IMG/VR virus record: IMGVR_UViG_3300009183_000269
Coordinates: 1 to 29,404 of that record
Source: a virus
Strand: one strand, 5' to 3'
DNA: 29,404 nucleotides
In this document: piece by piece, positions 19,974 through 28,761 of the stretch
Position numbering within the stretch: position 1 is the stretch's first letter
Layout: each line of letters begins with the position of its first letter
The notes under the pieces: generated by a model
Seen by the model: only the letters and a program-made list of their open reading frames with translations
The model's database searches: none
What the model was told of the DNA's origin: nothing
Position numbers and translations under genes: made by a program

Positions 19974-20731
19974 GTAATTACACCAAATCAACTAATTTTG
20001 CTTCTAAGGATTCACTGTCCTCTGGTGATCCGTTAAAGATCGTTAAAGGCACTGAGATTAACACGGAGTTCGATAACATTGCCACAGCTGTAGCTACTAA
20101 GGCTGATCTGAATAGTCCTACGCTTGTGACTCCTGCTTTGGGTACTCCTTCAGCTGCTGTGTTGACAAACGCTACAGGCTTGCCCTTGACTACTGGCGTC
20201 ACAGGTGTTCTTCCTACTGCTAACGGAGGCACAGGAGGAACTCTACCTGTCGCTAATGGCGGTACTGGTTCCACTACATTGACAGCTAACAATGTATTGC
20301 TTGGTAACGGTACAAGTGCTTTGCAAGTCGTAGCTCCCGGCACTACAGGTAACTTGTTAACGTCTAACGGCACTACTTGGACTTCAGCGGCTCCTCCATC
20401 TGGAGGCGTAACTTCTCTAGCTGCTGGTAACGGTATTGCTGTGTCTGCTTCAACAGGCGCTGTGACTGTTAGCTTAGATTTTTACACTGGTACGTCTAGT
20501 GCAAATACAAGTTACCCAATCGGCTCGTATCTAGCTAACATCGCTAATGGAGATGGATGTGTATACACTCCGCCCGACCTTAACGGAAGCTTTCCGGGTT
20601 CTGGACTTAGACTTGCAAGCGGTTCTTTATATTATGGCCCTGCAACTGGGTCAGCCGTTGCTGGCACTTGGAGAAGTCGTGGTAATCAACTTTCCGGCGC
20701 TGTTGTGTCAATGGCTCAACGCGTAGCATAA
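19970..20731 (+). CDS. Tail fibre or tail appendage protein with ANGGTG repeats
   Basis: A 253-residue protein starting MSNYTKSTNFASKDSLSSGD, then PLKIVKGTEINTEFDNIATA, an N-terminal module found in many phage tail fibre proteins, possibly the tail-attachment domain. It is followed by low-complexity repeats (ANGGTGGTLPVANGGTG) shared with the 10239 fibre, a TWTSAAPPSGGVTSLAAGNG motif, and a C-terminal domain ending AGTWRSRGNQLSGAVVSMAQ. The start overlaps the previous stop by 4 nt (ATGA). The last 60 residues probably define the tip or assembly domain. Confidence 0.78.
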   Translation: MSNYTKSTNFASKDSLSSGDPLKIVKGTEINTEFDNIATAVATKADLNSPTLVTPALGTPSAAVLTNATGLPLTTGVTGVLPTANGGTGGTLPVANGGTGSTTLTANNVLLGNGTSALQVVAPGTTGNLLTSNGTTWTSAAPPSGGVTSLAAGNGIAVSASTGAVTVSLDFYTGTSSANTSYPIGSYLANIANGDGCVYTPPDLNGSFPGSGLRLASGSLYYGPATGSAVAGTWRSRGNQLSGAVVSMAQRVA

Positions 20732-20740
20732 GGAAATCAA

Positions 20741-21040
20741 ATGACACACACTATTGGACACATTACATTTGGTGCAATTAAGAACGTCCGCAAATGTGGG
20801 ACTGAAGAAGGTGTTTATTACGCTGATATTGAAATTAGCGAAGCAGAAGGCTTTCCAATGGAAACTCATATGTACACCGCTAGGTCTGACGATTATGCAA
20901 TGACAGGTCGTTGGGTGTATCAGCAAATTATTGGCGGCAACTTTGAAGGTGCGGTAACTCAGCTTTTGCCGTTTGCTGACCCAACAACAGGCATTGTTCC
21001 TGCGAAGTTGCAGATTAGTCAAGGTGCTCAAGAGTTGTGA
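20741..21040 (+). CDS. Small tail accessory protein
   Basis: A 99-residue acidic protein, MTHTIGHITFGAIKNVRKCG, then ARSDDYAMTGRWVYQQIIGG. The DYAMTGRWVYQQIIGGNFEG segment recurs in small proteins that follow phage tail fibre genes, where an assembly or chaperone role is common but unproven. AAGGA lies 6 nt upstream. Its stop overlaps the next gene's GTG. Confidence 0.72.
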   Translation: MTHTIGHITFGAIKNVRKCGTEEGVYYADIEISEAEGFPMETHMYTARSDDYAMTGRWVYQQIIGGNFEGAVTQLLPFADPTTGIVPAKLQISQGAQEL

Positions 21041-21321
21041 CAGTCCACACAGTTATGCCAGCACATCAAATCATCTACAACGGTGCAACGGTTAATGTGT
21101 ACCACGCAGATAAAGGACAAGGATTACCTCGCCATGAACACAGTTACGCTCATCTGACCATGTGCCATGCTGGTTCTTGTTTGATTACAAAAGAAGGTAA
21201 GTCTTTGACGATGACCAAAGACACACAACCTGTTAACTTAGTTGCTGACGGATGGCACGAGATTGAAGCTTTGGAAGACGGTACAGTATTTGTAAATGTC
21301 TTCTCTGAAGGCAAGTATTAA
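21037..21321 (+). CDS. Cupin-fold protein
   Basis: A 94-residue protein with GQGLPRHEHSYAHLTMCHAG (His33, His35 and His39) and a later DGWHEIEAL (His74). The HxHx(n)...PxxxH pattern with strand-rich sequence suggests a one-domain cupin with a metal site. Starts at GTG 21037 in a 4-nt overlap with the preceding stop, or at ATG 21055. By position (between fibre accessory and internal virion genes) it belongs to the late operon. Its role could be a fibre cofactor or an enzyme; no substrate can be named. Confidence 0.72.
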   Translation: MTVHTVMPAHQIIYNGATVNVYHADKGQGLPRHEHSYAHLTMCHAGSCLITKEGKSLTMTKDTQPVNLVADGWHEIEALEDGTVFVNVFSEGKY

Positions 21322-21345
21322 AGAAAGTAATAAGGAATAAATATT

Positions 21346-22314
21346 ATGGGTTTTTTTAGTGATATTGCACCAATAGCCTCTCTTGCGGCTGGTGTCTATA
21401 CAGGTAACCCCGGCCTTATCGCTGGTGGTCTCGGCGCTCTAGGTGCTTCTCAGCAAGGACAAGCTGCACAACAAGGTAATCAACAGGCTGCTCAAGCTGC
21501 TCAGTTTAGACCTGTAGGTATCACTAACACCTTTGGTACTTCTAACTTTGGGTATGACGCTAATGGTAACTTGACAAATGCGGGTTATCAACTAGCTCCT
21601 CAACTTCAAGGTGCTCAAAACTACCTATTAGGCGGCATTGGTCAGAACTTACAAGACCAAGCTAACATTCAAGCTATGGGTCGTCAGTACATGGCTCAGT
21701 CTCCTCAGGAGCAAGCACAGCAGTACATTGCTAACCAGCAAGCTCTGTTGCAACCCTTACGTGATCGTCAACTAGCTGCTCTTGGTACTCAGAACTATAA
21801 CCAAGGTACTACTGGCTTGTCAGTCGCTCAAGGCGGTACTTTACAAGCTGCTAACCCTTATGCGTCTGCTTTGTTTAATCAGATGGCTCAACAAGATCTC
21901 GCATTGGCTGCTGATGCTACTAGAGCTGGTCAACAACAGTATCAATTTGGTCAGGGCTTATTGTCTAGTGCTTATCAGCCTTACACAGCTGGCTTGAATG
22001 CCGCAGGTGCTACTGAAGCCTTGGGACAACAGCCACTGGATATCAGTGCTCAACTTGCTGGACGTAGTGCTACTGCTGGAGCTAGGGCGGCAGACTATTT
22101 AAAGAATGCAGCAGCGTATAGTCCTTCTGGAGATTTCTTCACAACAGTTTCTAAAAACCCTGCTCTGATGCAAGGAATAGGAAGTGCGGCATCCGGTTTA
22201 TGGGACAGTTTTGTCAATCCGTATACTGTAGACACTTCAGGTATGGGTTTAGGAACATGGGGCGGAGTTGATACAAGTCTGTACGGCGGCGCTAACGGCG
22301 TATCTATTCGCTAA
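21346..22314 (+). CDS. Internal virion (DNA-ejection) protein A
   Basis: A 322-residue protein, MGFFSDIAPIASLAAGVYTG, then a small-residue, Gly/Ala-rich hydrophobic N-terminus (about residues 8-32) and Q-rich helices (QQGQAAQQGNQQAAQAAQ). It is the first of three large Q/A-rich proteins preceding the lysis genes, the position of T7 gp14, gp15 and gp16. The hydrophobic N-terminus could insert into the host membrane during ejection. AAGGA lies 9 nt before the ATG. Confidence 0.75.
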   Translation: MGFFSDIAPIASLAAGVYTGNPGLIAGGLGALGASQQGQAAQQGNQQAAQAAQFRPVGITNTFGTSNFGYDANGNLTNAGYQLAPQLQGAQNYLLGGIGQNLQDQANIQAMGRQYMAQSPQEQAQQYIANQQALLQPLRDRQLAALGTQNYNQGTTGLSVAQGGTLQAANPYASALFNQMAQQDLALAADATRAGQQQYQFGQGLLSSAYQPYTAGLNAAGATEALGQQPLDISAQLAGRSATAGARAADYLKNAAAYSPSGDFFTTVSKNPALMQGIGSAASGLWDSFVNPYTVDTSGMGLGTWGGVDTSLYGGANGVSIR

Positions 22315-22329
22315 TTAAAAGGAACAATA

Positions 22330-23436
22330 ATGGCAGCAGATTCTATTGTAGGTGGGATGTTTTCCACTCCTGAGCAATACCAACAGTCTCAATTAGCGCA
22401 ACAACAAGCAAACGCTATTGAACTTGCTCGTTTAACACCTGAGCAACGTGCTTCGGCTAACATGCAAGTTGCCGCTTATCAGGTTGGCGGCGGTTTAGCA
22501 AGTGCCTTAGGCGTTGAAGACCCTATGTTGAAGCTTCGAAGTATGCGTCAAAGCCTCGCACAAGGTAAAGATTTATCTTCCTACGAAGGTTGGGCGAACT
22601 ATGCTAAAGAGTTGAGTCAGAACAACGACATCCAAGGTGCTATGGCAGCTGCTGAAAAAGCTAAAGGATTCCAAAAGACAGGACAACTTCAATCACGTGT
22701 ACAAGCTTTGATTAACAAAGGTGTTGCAGCTAACCAAACAGAAGCTGAAGCTATTGCCTCTGACGATGCGGCTTTCCGTGAAGCTATGGGACTAACTCGT
22801 ACAACTCCTACACAACAGTTGGAAAAAGACTTACAAGCTCAGGCGGCTAAGTTGTATCCCGGCGATACAGCATCTCAAGTGTCTTGGATTAACCAACAAA
22901 AGGAACGTGGCAAAGCCCCTACTGATGCTGAAGTGCAGGATATTGCAGAGACAACTCAAGCGAATAGCATGATTAAAGCTCGTATTTCGGAAACAGATAA
23001 GTATCTTTCTATGGTTAGTGGCCCTAAACCTCAAGTTACTTTTGGCCCTCTATCTAATCTTACAGCGGCTGCTGAAGCTACAGGTTTCTTTGGTGAACCC
23101 GGTAAGAACACTCAAGAACAAGACAATATTCGTTCTTATTTGACTTCTGGTGTAAACGCTGTCCTTAACGCAGCCAAAGGTGTTCAAGCTAAGGATGACG
23201 CTACTCGTGCTAAAGATGAAATTCAAGGCTATCTAAAGTTGAATACTAATGCGGGTGCTCGACAAGCTCTTGAACGTCTAAAGAAAGCACAAGAAGATGT
23301 GCTAGAATCTAATAGGATTTACTTACAGACACGTGCTCGTCGTACTGCTCTTCCTACCGCAGGTGGCGGTGCTTCTCGACTTGATGAATTATTGAAACGT
23401 GCATCACCTGAGCAACTCAAAGCTGTTGGTCGTTAA
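22330..23436 (+). CDS. Internal virion (DNA-ejection) protein B
   Basis: A 368-residue, mostly helical, Q/A/E-rich protein, MAADSIVGGMFSTPEQYQQS, then LTPEQRASANMQVAAYQVGG. A glycine-rich hydrophobic piece (GGGLASALG) follows, and the end is coiled (LERLKKAQEDVLESNRIYLQ). By position it corresponds to T7 gp15. AAGGA lies 6 nt before the ATG, and the gap to the following gene is 12 nt. Presumed role: part of the trans-envelope channel formed at ejection. Confidence 0.72.
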   Translation: MAADSIVGGMFSTPEQYQQSQLAQQQANAIELARLTPEQRASANMQVAAYQVGGGLASALGVEDPMLKLRSMRQSLAQGKDLSSYEGWANYAKELSQNNDIQGAMAAAEKAKGFQKTGQLQSRVQALINKGVAANQTEAEAIASDDAAFREAMGLTRTTPTQQLEKDLQAQAAKLYPGDTASQVSWINQQKERGKAPTDAEVQDIAETTQANSMIKARISETDKYLSMVSGPKPQVTFGPLSNLTAAAEATGFFGEPGKNTQEQDNIRSYLTSGVNAVLNAAKGVQAKDDATRAKDEIQGYLKLNTNAGARQALERLKKAQEDVLESNRIYLQTRARRTALPTAGGGASRLDELLKRASPEQLKAVGR

Positions 23437-23448
23437 TTAAGGAATAAT

Positions 23449-26400
23449 ATGGCTCTTAGTGAACAAGAGTTTGCAGAACTGCAAGCACTCGTAGGTGGAT
23501 CTACGCCTACAAAACCTTCTACTCCTGTGTCTTCCGTTGGTGGTGGACGAGGTGTTGCTCAATTAGGAACAACATCGCCTAATCAACAGATTGCTGCTCA
23601 AAGACAATACCAACAAGAACAACAACTAGCAGCTCAAAAGAAAGCGTTAGAAGAACAAGGCTTTTTAGGGTACACAGCAGGTAATGCCCTTGATATCTTG
23701 ACAGGTCGGGGCCAAGGTAATATTGCTTCTAACCTCGTTACTGGCGGTATTACACGAGCTGCTGCGGCTTTAGGTAGCCAACCTGCCCAGAGAGAACTTG
23801 CTCAAGCTGAGATGAATGCTCGTCGTGAGAAACAGCTTCAAGAAGAATTGTACGGCCCTCAAACCTTTGCTGAAAAAGTAGGCACAGGTATCACCAATGT
23901 GGCTCGTTACGCTACTCAAGAACCTAGCCTGTTTACCTCTCAGCTGGTTTCTGGTTTAGCTGATCCCGCTGCTCTGGCTTTAGGCGGTCTTGGTGCTCCT
24001 ATTAAAGGCGCAGGTACGTTAATGAATGTCGGACGAGCTGTAGGAGGAGGAGCTGTAGGCACGGGTGCTGAATCTCTTGCTCGTTCCTTTGGTCAAGGAG
24101 CTACCGATTTAGAACAAGCAGCACAAGAGGCCGCTACTGGTGGTATTGTAAGTGGCGGATTGTACGGAGCAGGTCGCGCTGTGTCTGGTACTACGGCAGC
24201 TGCTGCTACGCCTTTTACAGCAGTCAAAGAAGCTTTGTCTCCTTTAAAACAACCGATTCCCAAGCCTATTGCTGAATTGATTACAGCTAATGGAAACGTA
24301 GCTCAAACATTTGATGATCTTGCTACCTTGAAGAAATTCTACGGTGAAGACTTCAAACCCAACTTAGCTGAACTTACCAAAGAAGTTGCTGTTATCGATC
24401 GCGCTCAAACAGCTGCAAAGAACGATGTTAATGCTATTTTGTCTTTACGTGCTAATCGTACTGCAACAGAGGAAGCTTTTAACGCAAAGTTAAACTCTTC
24501 GTTCCCTTCATCTGACGCTGTTTTAGACACCTTTGGTAAAGACATAGCTAAACAAAATCGTGTTCTCGAATCATCTATTGCTGCTCAAGAAGATGCGTTG
24601 AAAAACATTACAGCTAAGTTTAAAGCAACTGGAGGCGCTTCTATTCAAGAATTAGGTGCTGCTACTCGTGAACTTCGTGATAGTATCAAAAAAACTAAAT
24701 CTGATTATTGGCAAGAAGTTTTTAAAGAGTTCAAGACAAAAGGAGATGCTGAACAAATTTCCATGTCTCCTGAAAACGTAGGGGCTGTTTACGAGTCAGC
24801 CAAAGCTATCCCTGCGCCTGTATTGGACAGTTTCGACCCTAAAGTCAAACAACTTATCCGAGATTTGGATAATTATGTTAGTCAAACCAAGTCTCCTTTT
24901 GCTGGCGTAGGTGTTGATACAAGACAGAATACTTACGGGGCTATTCCATTTAGCGTCTTACATGATTATTCAACAGCTCTAAATAAAGAGTACTCTAAAG
25001 TGTACCAAGCAGCTTCTATGGGAAACCCAGAAGCACGTGTAATGCTCAATCAAGTACGTACAGCTAAAGATGCTTTAGATAAGGGACTGTCTACCCTTCC
25101 CGGAAAATTTGGTACGTCATATTTGGAAACTAAAGGCAAATATGGTCGGGAGTTCATGAACCCTTTCTACGAGGGTTTTGGTGGACAATTAGGTAAACGT
25201 AATCGTTTTGGTGAGTCTATTCAAGATTCTGATGTAGCTGCCAAACTGGTATCTAAGCCTGAAAACATCCAAGACTTCTTACGCTTGAATGACAATAGCC
25301 CAGAAGCTCAACAAGCTGTTCGTGAGGCTTTGATTCAAAAGTTCTTGAAGTCGGAAAGCGTTATCAATGCTGACGGATCTATTAAGCCTGAGAAACTTCA
25401 AGCTTTCTTGTATTCAAATACAGATAGTTTTAAAGCTGCGCCAGAAGCCCAACAAGCTTTTCAGAATCTTCAAACTAACTTAGATCTCTACATGAAATCT
25501 AAGGCTGACATGGAAGTTCGTAAAGCTTCTATTGCTGATGCAGCTACTACTCAACTGTTGAAAAAGACCCGTCTTGAAGATGTGTTCAATACCAATGAGT
25601 CAGGAGCTTTTGCAAAACCTGAAATGCTTACAAAACTGCTTCGTACAGCTGAAAAAGACAAGACAGGTGCTGAAACAGCTGGTATTCAACGAGCTATGAT
25701 TGAAGCTGCTCAAAAGTCCCCTAACCCTTCTGAATTTATCGCTAAGAATAAAGGCGTTTTTGACCAAGCTTTTACAGGACAACACGCTCAAAACTTAAAG
25801 ATGATTGAAAAAGGTCTGGATGTTCTTGAGACTAAACTGAATGTAACGCCCGGCACAAAGATTACTAACTACAAAGGTTTAGCTGTTGAGCTTGGCGTAG
25901 CTGGAGGCTTAGGTTTTGTGTCTCCATTTTTATCCGCTGGCTACATTGTACTTTCCTCTGTTGTGCAGTACTTAAAAAGCCGTAAAGATAGGATTGAGAA
26001 CTCAGCTTATGTGAATGCCTTGAATAATCCTGAAATTGCTAAGGAACTTCTTGTCAACATCAATAAAGCTCAGTCTGCTATTGCATCAGGTAAACAAGCT
26101 TCCATAGACTCTGCGGCAGCGGCTTTAAGGCAGACTTTGTTGAATAACGGGGTTGATATTGGAATGCAGCAACAAGGTGAGGCTACTCAAGTGGCTCCTA
26201 TGCCGGAGACAACAACTCAGCCAGTAACTCAACAAGAACAGCAACCCGCTTCTCAAGGTTTGTCTGATACTGAGTTTGAAGAGTTAAAGAAAGAGCTTCA
26301 GAAGTCTAAACAACCTCAGAAACAACAAGTATCGTCTATCATTGAAGATGAGGCTACTCGTTTAGGTATTCCTGAATACGTAGATTTGTTGACTAAGTTA

Positions 26401-26691
26401 GCTAAACAAGAATCAGGCTTTAAGCAATCAGCAGTGTCTCCTAAGGGCGCTATTGGTGTGATGCAACTCATGCCAGCAACTGCTCAAGAACTAGGTGTTG
26501 ATCCTAACGACTTAGAACAGAATGTACGTGGTGGTGTTCGTTATTGGGCTAAACAGTTGAGGTTCTTTAATGGTGATGTACGACTAGCTACAGCAGCTTA
26601 TAACGCTGGAGCTGGTAATGTTATCAAAGCTGGTAATCAAGTACCTAACTTTAAAGAAACTCAGAACTACGTGGCTGCTATTGTAGGATAA
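23449..26691 (+). CDS. Large internal virion protein with C-terminal lytic transglycosylase
   Basis: A 1080-residue protein. The N-terminal 250 residues include a small-residue hydrophobic stretch (about residues 165-260, GLADPAALALGGLGAPIKGA). The middle is helical and charged. A membrane-like stretch lies near residue 813 (VELGVAGGLGFVSPFLSAGY). The end is a soluble lytic transglycosylase (SLT) domain: LTKLAKQESGFKQSAVSPKG with catalytic Glu988, GVMQLMPATAQELGV, and AYNAGAGNV. The SLT domain cleaves glycan strands, presumably to open a local hole in peptidoglycan during DNA entry, as for T7 gp16 (whose SLT domain is at the N-terminus; here it is at the C-terminus). AAGGA lies 5 nt before the ATG. 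Confidence 0.88.
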   Translation: MALSEQEFAELQALVGGSTPTKPSTPVSSVGGGRGVAQLGTTSPNQQIAAQRQYQQEQQLAAQKKALEEQGFLGYTAGNALDILTGRGQGNIASNLVTGGITRAAAALGSQPAQRELAQAEMNARREKQLQEELYGPQTFAEKVGTGITNVARYATQEPSLFTSQLVSGLADPAALALGGLGAPIKGAGTLMNVGRAVGGGAVGTGAESLARSFGQGATDLEQAAQEAATGGIVSGGLYGAGRAVSGTTAAAATPFTAVKEALSPLKQPIPKPIAELITANGNVAQTFDDLATLKKFYGEDFKPNLAELTKEVAVIDRAQTAAKNDVNAILSLRANRTATEEAFNAKLNSSFPSSDAVLDTFGKDIAKQNRVLESSIAAQEDALKNITAKFKATGGASIQELGAATRELRDSIKKTKSDYWQEVFKEFKTKGDAEQISMSPENVGAVYESAKAIPAPVLDSFDPKVKQLIRDLDNYVSQTKSPFAGVGVDTRQNTYGAIPFSVLHDYSTALNKEYSKVYQAASMGNPEARVMLNQVRTAKDALDKGLSTLPGKFGTSYLETKGKYGREFMNPFYEGFGGQLGKRNRFGESIQDSDVAAKLVSKPENIQDFLRLNDNSPEAQQAVREALIQKFLKSESVINADGSIKPEKLQAFLYSNTDSFKAAPEAQQAFQNLQTNLDLYMKSKADMEVRKASIADAATTQLLKKTRLEDVFNTNESGAFAKPEMLTKLLRTAEKDKTGAETAGIQRAMIEAAQKSPNPSEFIAKNKGVFDQAFTGQHAQNLKMIEKGLDVLETKLNVTPGTKITNYKGLAVELGVAGGLGFVSPFLSAGYIVLSSVVQYLKSRKDRIENSAYVNALNNPEIAKELLVNINKAQSAIASGKQASIDSAAAALRQTLLNNGVDIGMQQQGEATQVAPMPETTTQPVTQQEQQPASQGLSDTEFEELKKELQKSKQPQKQQVSSIIEDEATRLGIPEYVDLLTKLAKQESGFKQSAVSPKGAIGVMQLMPATAQELGVDPNDLEQNVRGGVRYWAKQLRFFNGDVRLATAAYNAGAGNVIKAGNQVPNFKETQNYVAAIVG

Positions 26692-26692
26692 G

Positions 26693-27421
26693 ATGCCTCT
26701 AATAATCCTTGCTGGTGCTCTCAAGGCTGTTGAGGCTATCCAGCAGGGATGTGAGCTTTATAAAGAATATAAAGGTGTAGTCCTTAAAGCTAAGGAGACC
26801 TTTGATGAGGCTAAAGAGCACGTAGATGAAGTACTAGGTATATGGGAGTTCATCAAGAGTAAGCTGTTTCCGTCGAAGGAGCCTGATAAGCCTTCAGTGA
26901 CGGAAACTCCTACTGTTAGTAGTACACATAAAACTGTACAAAAGCCTAGTAAACGTGTATATACAAGTGAACAGGACATCAAGGCTGACTTGATAAAGAA
27001 CTTGAAAGTGTTCTTTAAGGCCATGATAGCGATAGACAAGAAGATAGCTGAACAACAGTTACGAATAGATACTCAGTACATTGAGCCTGATGAGCTATTA
27101 GATGTCTCCTTGGACTTAGTAGTTGCTAAGAAGGAGATGGAGAAAGCTCAAAAGGAGATTAGAGAGGTGATGATCTACCAAAGTCCTCCTGAGTTAGGTG
27201 CACTCTATAGTGACGTAATTGAAATGTTTGGAATAGTGCAAGAGAAACAAGAAATAACGCACTTGTTAACAATAAAGCGCAGAAAAGAAGAAGTATTAAA
27301 GAAAACTCAGTCAATTAATAAGATACGTAAACGGATAGGATTGGTCATAGTAATGGCTATATTGGTACTGGAAATATGGGGACTAACAGCGGCAATTCTT
27401 CTAGCGAGACACTCTACGTAA
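26693..27421 (+). CDS. Coiled-coil protein with C-terminal membrane anchor
   Basis: A 242-residue protein: MPLIILAGALKAVEAIQQGC at the start, helical region to about 60, a low-complexity P/S/T/K linker (residues about 62-90), a long charged coiled region (about residues 95-214, IKADLIKNLKVFFKAMIAID) and one C-terminal TM helix (215-237, IGLVIVMAILVLEIWGLTAA). I do not recognise a family. It follows the ejection-protein gene by one base and precedes the lysis genes. A tail-anchored protein with a coiled coil could be a spanin-like, superinfection-exclusion or membrane-remodelling protein, but none is shown. Confidence 0.75.
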   Translation: MPLIILAGALKAVEAIQQGCELYKEYKGVVLKAKETFDEAKEHVDEVLGIWEFIKSKLFPSKEPDKPSVTETPTVSSTHKTVQKPSKRVYTSEQDIKADLIKNLKVFFKAMIAIDKKIAEQQLRIDTQYIEPDELLDVSLDLVVAKKEMEKAQKEIREVMIYQSPPELGALYSDVIEMFGIVQEKQEITHLLTIKRRKEEVLKKTQSINKIRKRIGLVIVMAILVLEIWGLTAAILLARHST

Positions 27422-27525
27422 GCTTCCTCGTGTTGCTTACCTTGTTGTTCTGCATCATCTTACCTTTTGAACTCTACTTATACATTATCGTAAAGGACGC
27501 TGTAGCGGCGTGTAAACCACAATGA
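27376..27525 (+). CDS. 49-aa single-TM membrane protein
   Basis: MGTNSGNSSSETLYVSFLVL, then LTLLFCIILPFELYLYIIVK. It overlaps the end of the preceding gene by 46 nt and the start of the holin by 4 nt (ATGA). The TM helix (residues about 14-37) and short basic tail suggest a lysis-cassette membrane protein such as a holin partner or antiholin. The only upstream pairing is a weak GGA. No lipobox, so not a typical Rz1 spanin. Overlap with both neighbours and hydrophobic content argue for a true gene. Confidence 0.5.
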   Translation: MGTNSGNSSSETLYVSFLVLLTLLFCIILPFELYLYIIVKDAVAACKPQ

Positions 27526-28007
27526 ACGACATACTATCAGGTCTTTTAAAGAACGTAGCACCCGGTCTAGCCACTGCTGTTATGGGGCCTATGGGTGGCA
27601 TGGCAGTCAAGGCTATAGCGTCTAAGCTAGGCATTGAAGATACTGTTGAGGCGGTGACTGCACACCTTCAGGCCAACCCTGATGCAGCTTTGAAGCTTCG
27701 GGAGTTAGATCTCAAAGAGTTGGAATTAAACAACGCTAATACAGATAGTGCTAGGAAGATGAACGCTGAAGTGCAGAACTCAGCTAATGCGTCTTGGTTA
27801 GCAAAGAACATTGCATATTGTATTGACGTAGTAATTGTTACAAGCACTATTGGTCTTACATATATGTTGATGTCTCAGCAAGTACCAGCAGACAACAAGG
27901 AACTAGCTCTTATGGCTTTTGGTTCTCTTGTTACCCTGTGTGGAACTGTTGTGAATTTCCATAGAGGCTCTTCTCAGGGCAGCAAAGATAAATCGAAAGG
28001 TGTTTGA
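27522..28007 (+). CDS. Holin (3TM-type family)
   Basis: A 161-residue protein with a hydrophobic N-terminus (residues about 8-30), a helical charged middle (residues 55-92), and two clear TM helices (about 98-117 and 127-145), ending VVNFHRGSSQGSKDKSKGV. The FHRGSSQGSKDK tail and the TM pattern fit the 3TM-type phage holin family. It would form inner-membrane lesions that release the endolysin. Its ATG overlaps the preceding TGA (ATGA). The stop abuts the next ATG. Confidence 0.82.
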   Translation: MNDILSGLLKNVAPGLATAVMGPMGGMAVKAIASKLGIEDTVEAVTAHLQANPDAALKLRELDLKELELNNANTDSARKMNAEVQNSANASWLAKNIAYCIDVVIVTSTIGLTYMLMSQQVPADNKELALMAFGSLVTLCGTVVNFHRGSSQGSKDKSKGV

Positions 28008-28250
28008 ATGAAAGAACAAGTTATATTTGAAATTGCTAGGATGATTGCTAGGACTTTAGCTTTTGTGATGGTTGCCATGACTGTGACATTGTTAGGTGCT
28101 ATGTTTCTTCCTAACAGTGTTGTAGACAACAAGGACATCTTCCCGATCATCGCTCCTGCATTCTCCACGATTGTAGGTGGCTTTATCGGCTGGCTTGCAG
28201 CTATCAAGATGAACGGTGATGAGGAGAAGACAAATGACCCAGCTATCTGA
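28008..28250 (+). CDS. Two-TM membrane protein (second holin-like)
   Basis: An 80-residue protein with TM helices at about 15-33 (RTLAFVMVAMTVTLLGAMF) and 46-66 (PIIAPAFSTIVGGFIGWLAA) and a short acidic tail. It lies between the holin and the endolysin with zero and overlapping spacing, so it likely modulates lysis timing, as holin or antiholin. The start directly follows the holin stop. It overlaps the endolysin by 17 nt. Confidence 0.75.
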   Translation: MKEQVIFEIARMIARTLAFVMVAMTVTLLGAMFLPNSVVDNKDIFPIIAPAFSTIVGGFIGWLAAIKMNGDEEKTNDPAI

Positions 28251-28692
28251 GCACTTTAGCCTTGAAGAGGCTACCTACAGTGAAACTCCTGTACGTAACG
28301 GTATCGACAATCAACCTTCTACTGTCCAACTTGAGAACATGAAGGTAGCAGCTCAGAAGCTAGAGCAACTGAGAGCCGTTACAGGGCCTCTGAAGATTAA
28401 CTCTTGGTTGCGTCTACCAGCCGTTAACGTGGCTGTTGGAGGCTCTAAGGTGTCCTCTCACATGGACGGATGGGCTATTGATGTCTCCTCATCTAAGCTG
28501 ACTCCGATTCAGCTATGCAAAGAAGTCCAGAAGGCTGGTATCAAATTCGATCAGATGATCCATGAGTTTGGTCGCTGGATGCACATCAGCTTTGCACCTG
28601 AGATGAGACAACAAGAGTTGACTATCTTCAAACCTGAAGGTAAATACAAAGCAGGTATCCTCACTGAAGAGGAATATCACAATAAAGCCTAA
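28234..28692 (+). CDS. Endolysin, M15-type D-Ala-D-Ala carboxypeptidase-like
   Basis: A 152-residue protein with the peptidase M15 zinc-site pattern: SSHMDGWAID (His76 and Asp83) and WMHISF (His117), Glu111 as the likely catalytic residue, and INSWLRLPAVN before it. Such enzymes cut peptide bonds in peptidoglycan stems. It starts MTQLSEHFSLEEATYSETPV at ATG 28234, with GAGGAG 7 nt upstream; an earlier in-frame start lies in the preceding gene. No signal peptide is seen, so export depends on the holin. It ends the late operon just before the terminator. Confidence 0.9.
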   Translation: MTQLSEHFSLEEATYSETPVRNGIDNQPSTVQLENMKVAAQKLEQLRAVTGPLKINSWLRLPAVNVAVGGSKVSSHMDGWAIDVSSSKLTPIQLCKEVQKAGIKFDQMIHEFGRWMHISFAPEMRQQELTIFKPEGKYKAGILTEEEYHNKA

Positions 28693-28693
28693 T

Positions 28694-28756
28694 TGACTCA
28701 TAAACGAGTCACGAAGCCCTCTAATGTATCGTTAATGAGTCATTAGAGGGCTTTTC
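28694..28756 (+). terminator. Late-operon terminator with an extra stem upstream
   Basis: Perfect 12-bp stem AGCCCTCTAATG/CATTAGAGGGCT (28715-28752) with a 14-nt loop, followed by TTTCTGTTT. Preceded by the small stem TGACTC/GAGTCA (28694-28711). The loop includes half of TAATGAGTCATTA, which can pair differently. Probably ends the rightward late transcripts. Confidence 0.9.
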
Positions 28757-28761
28757 TGTTT

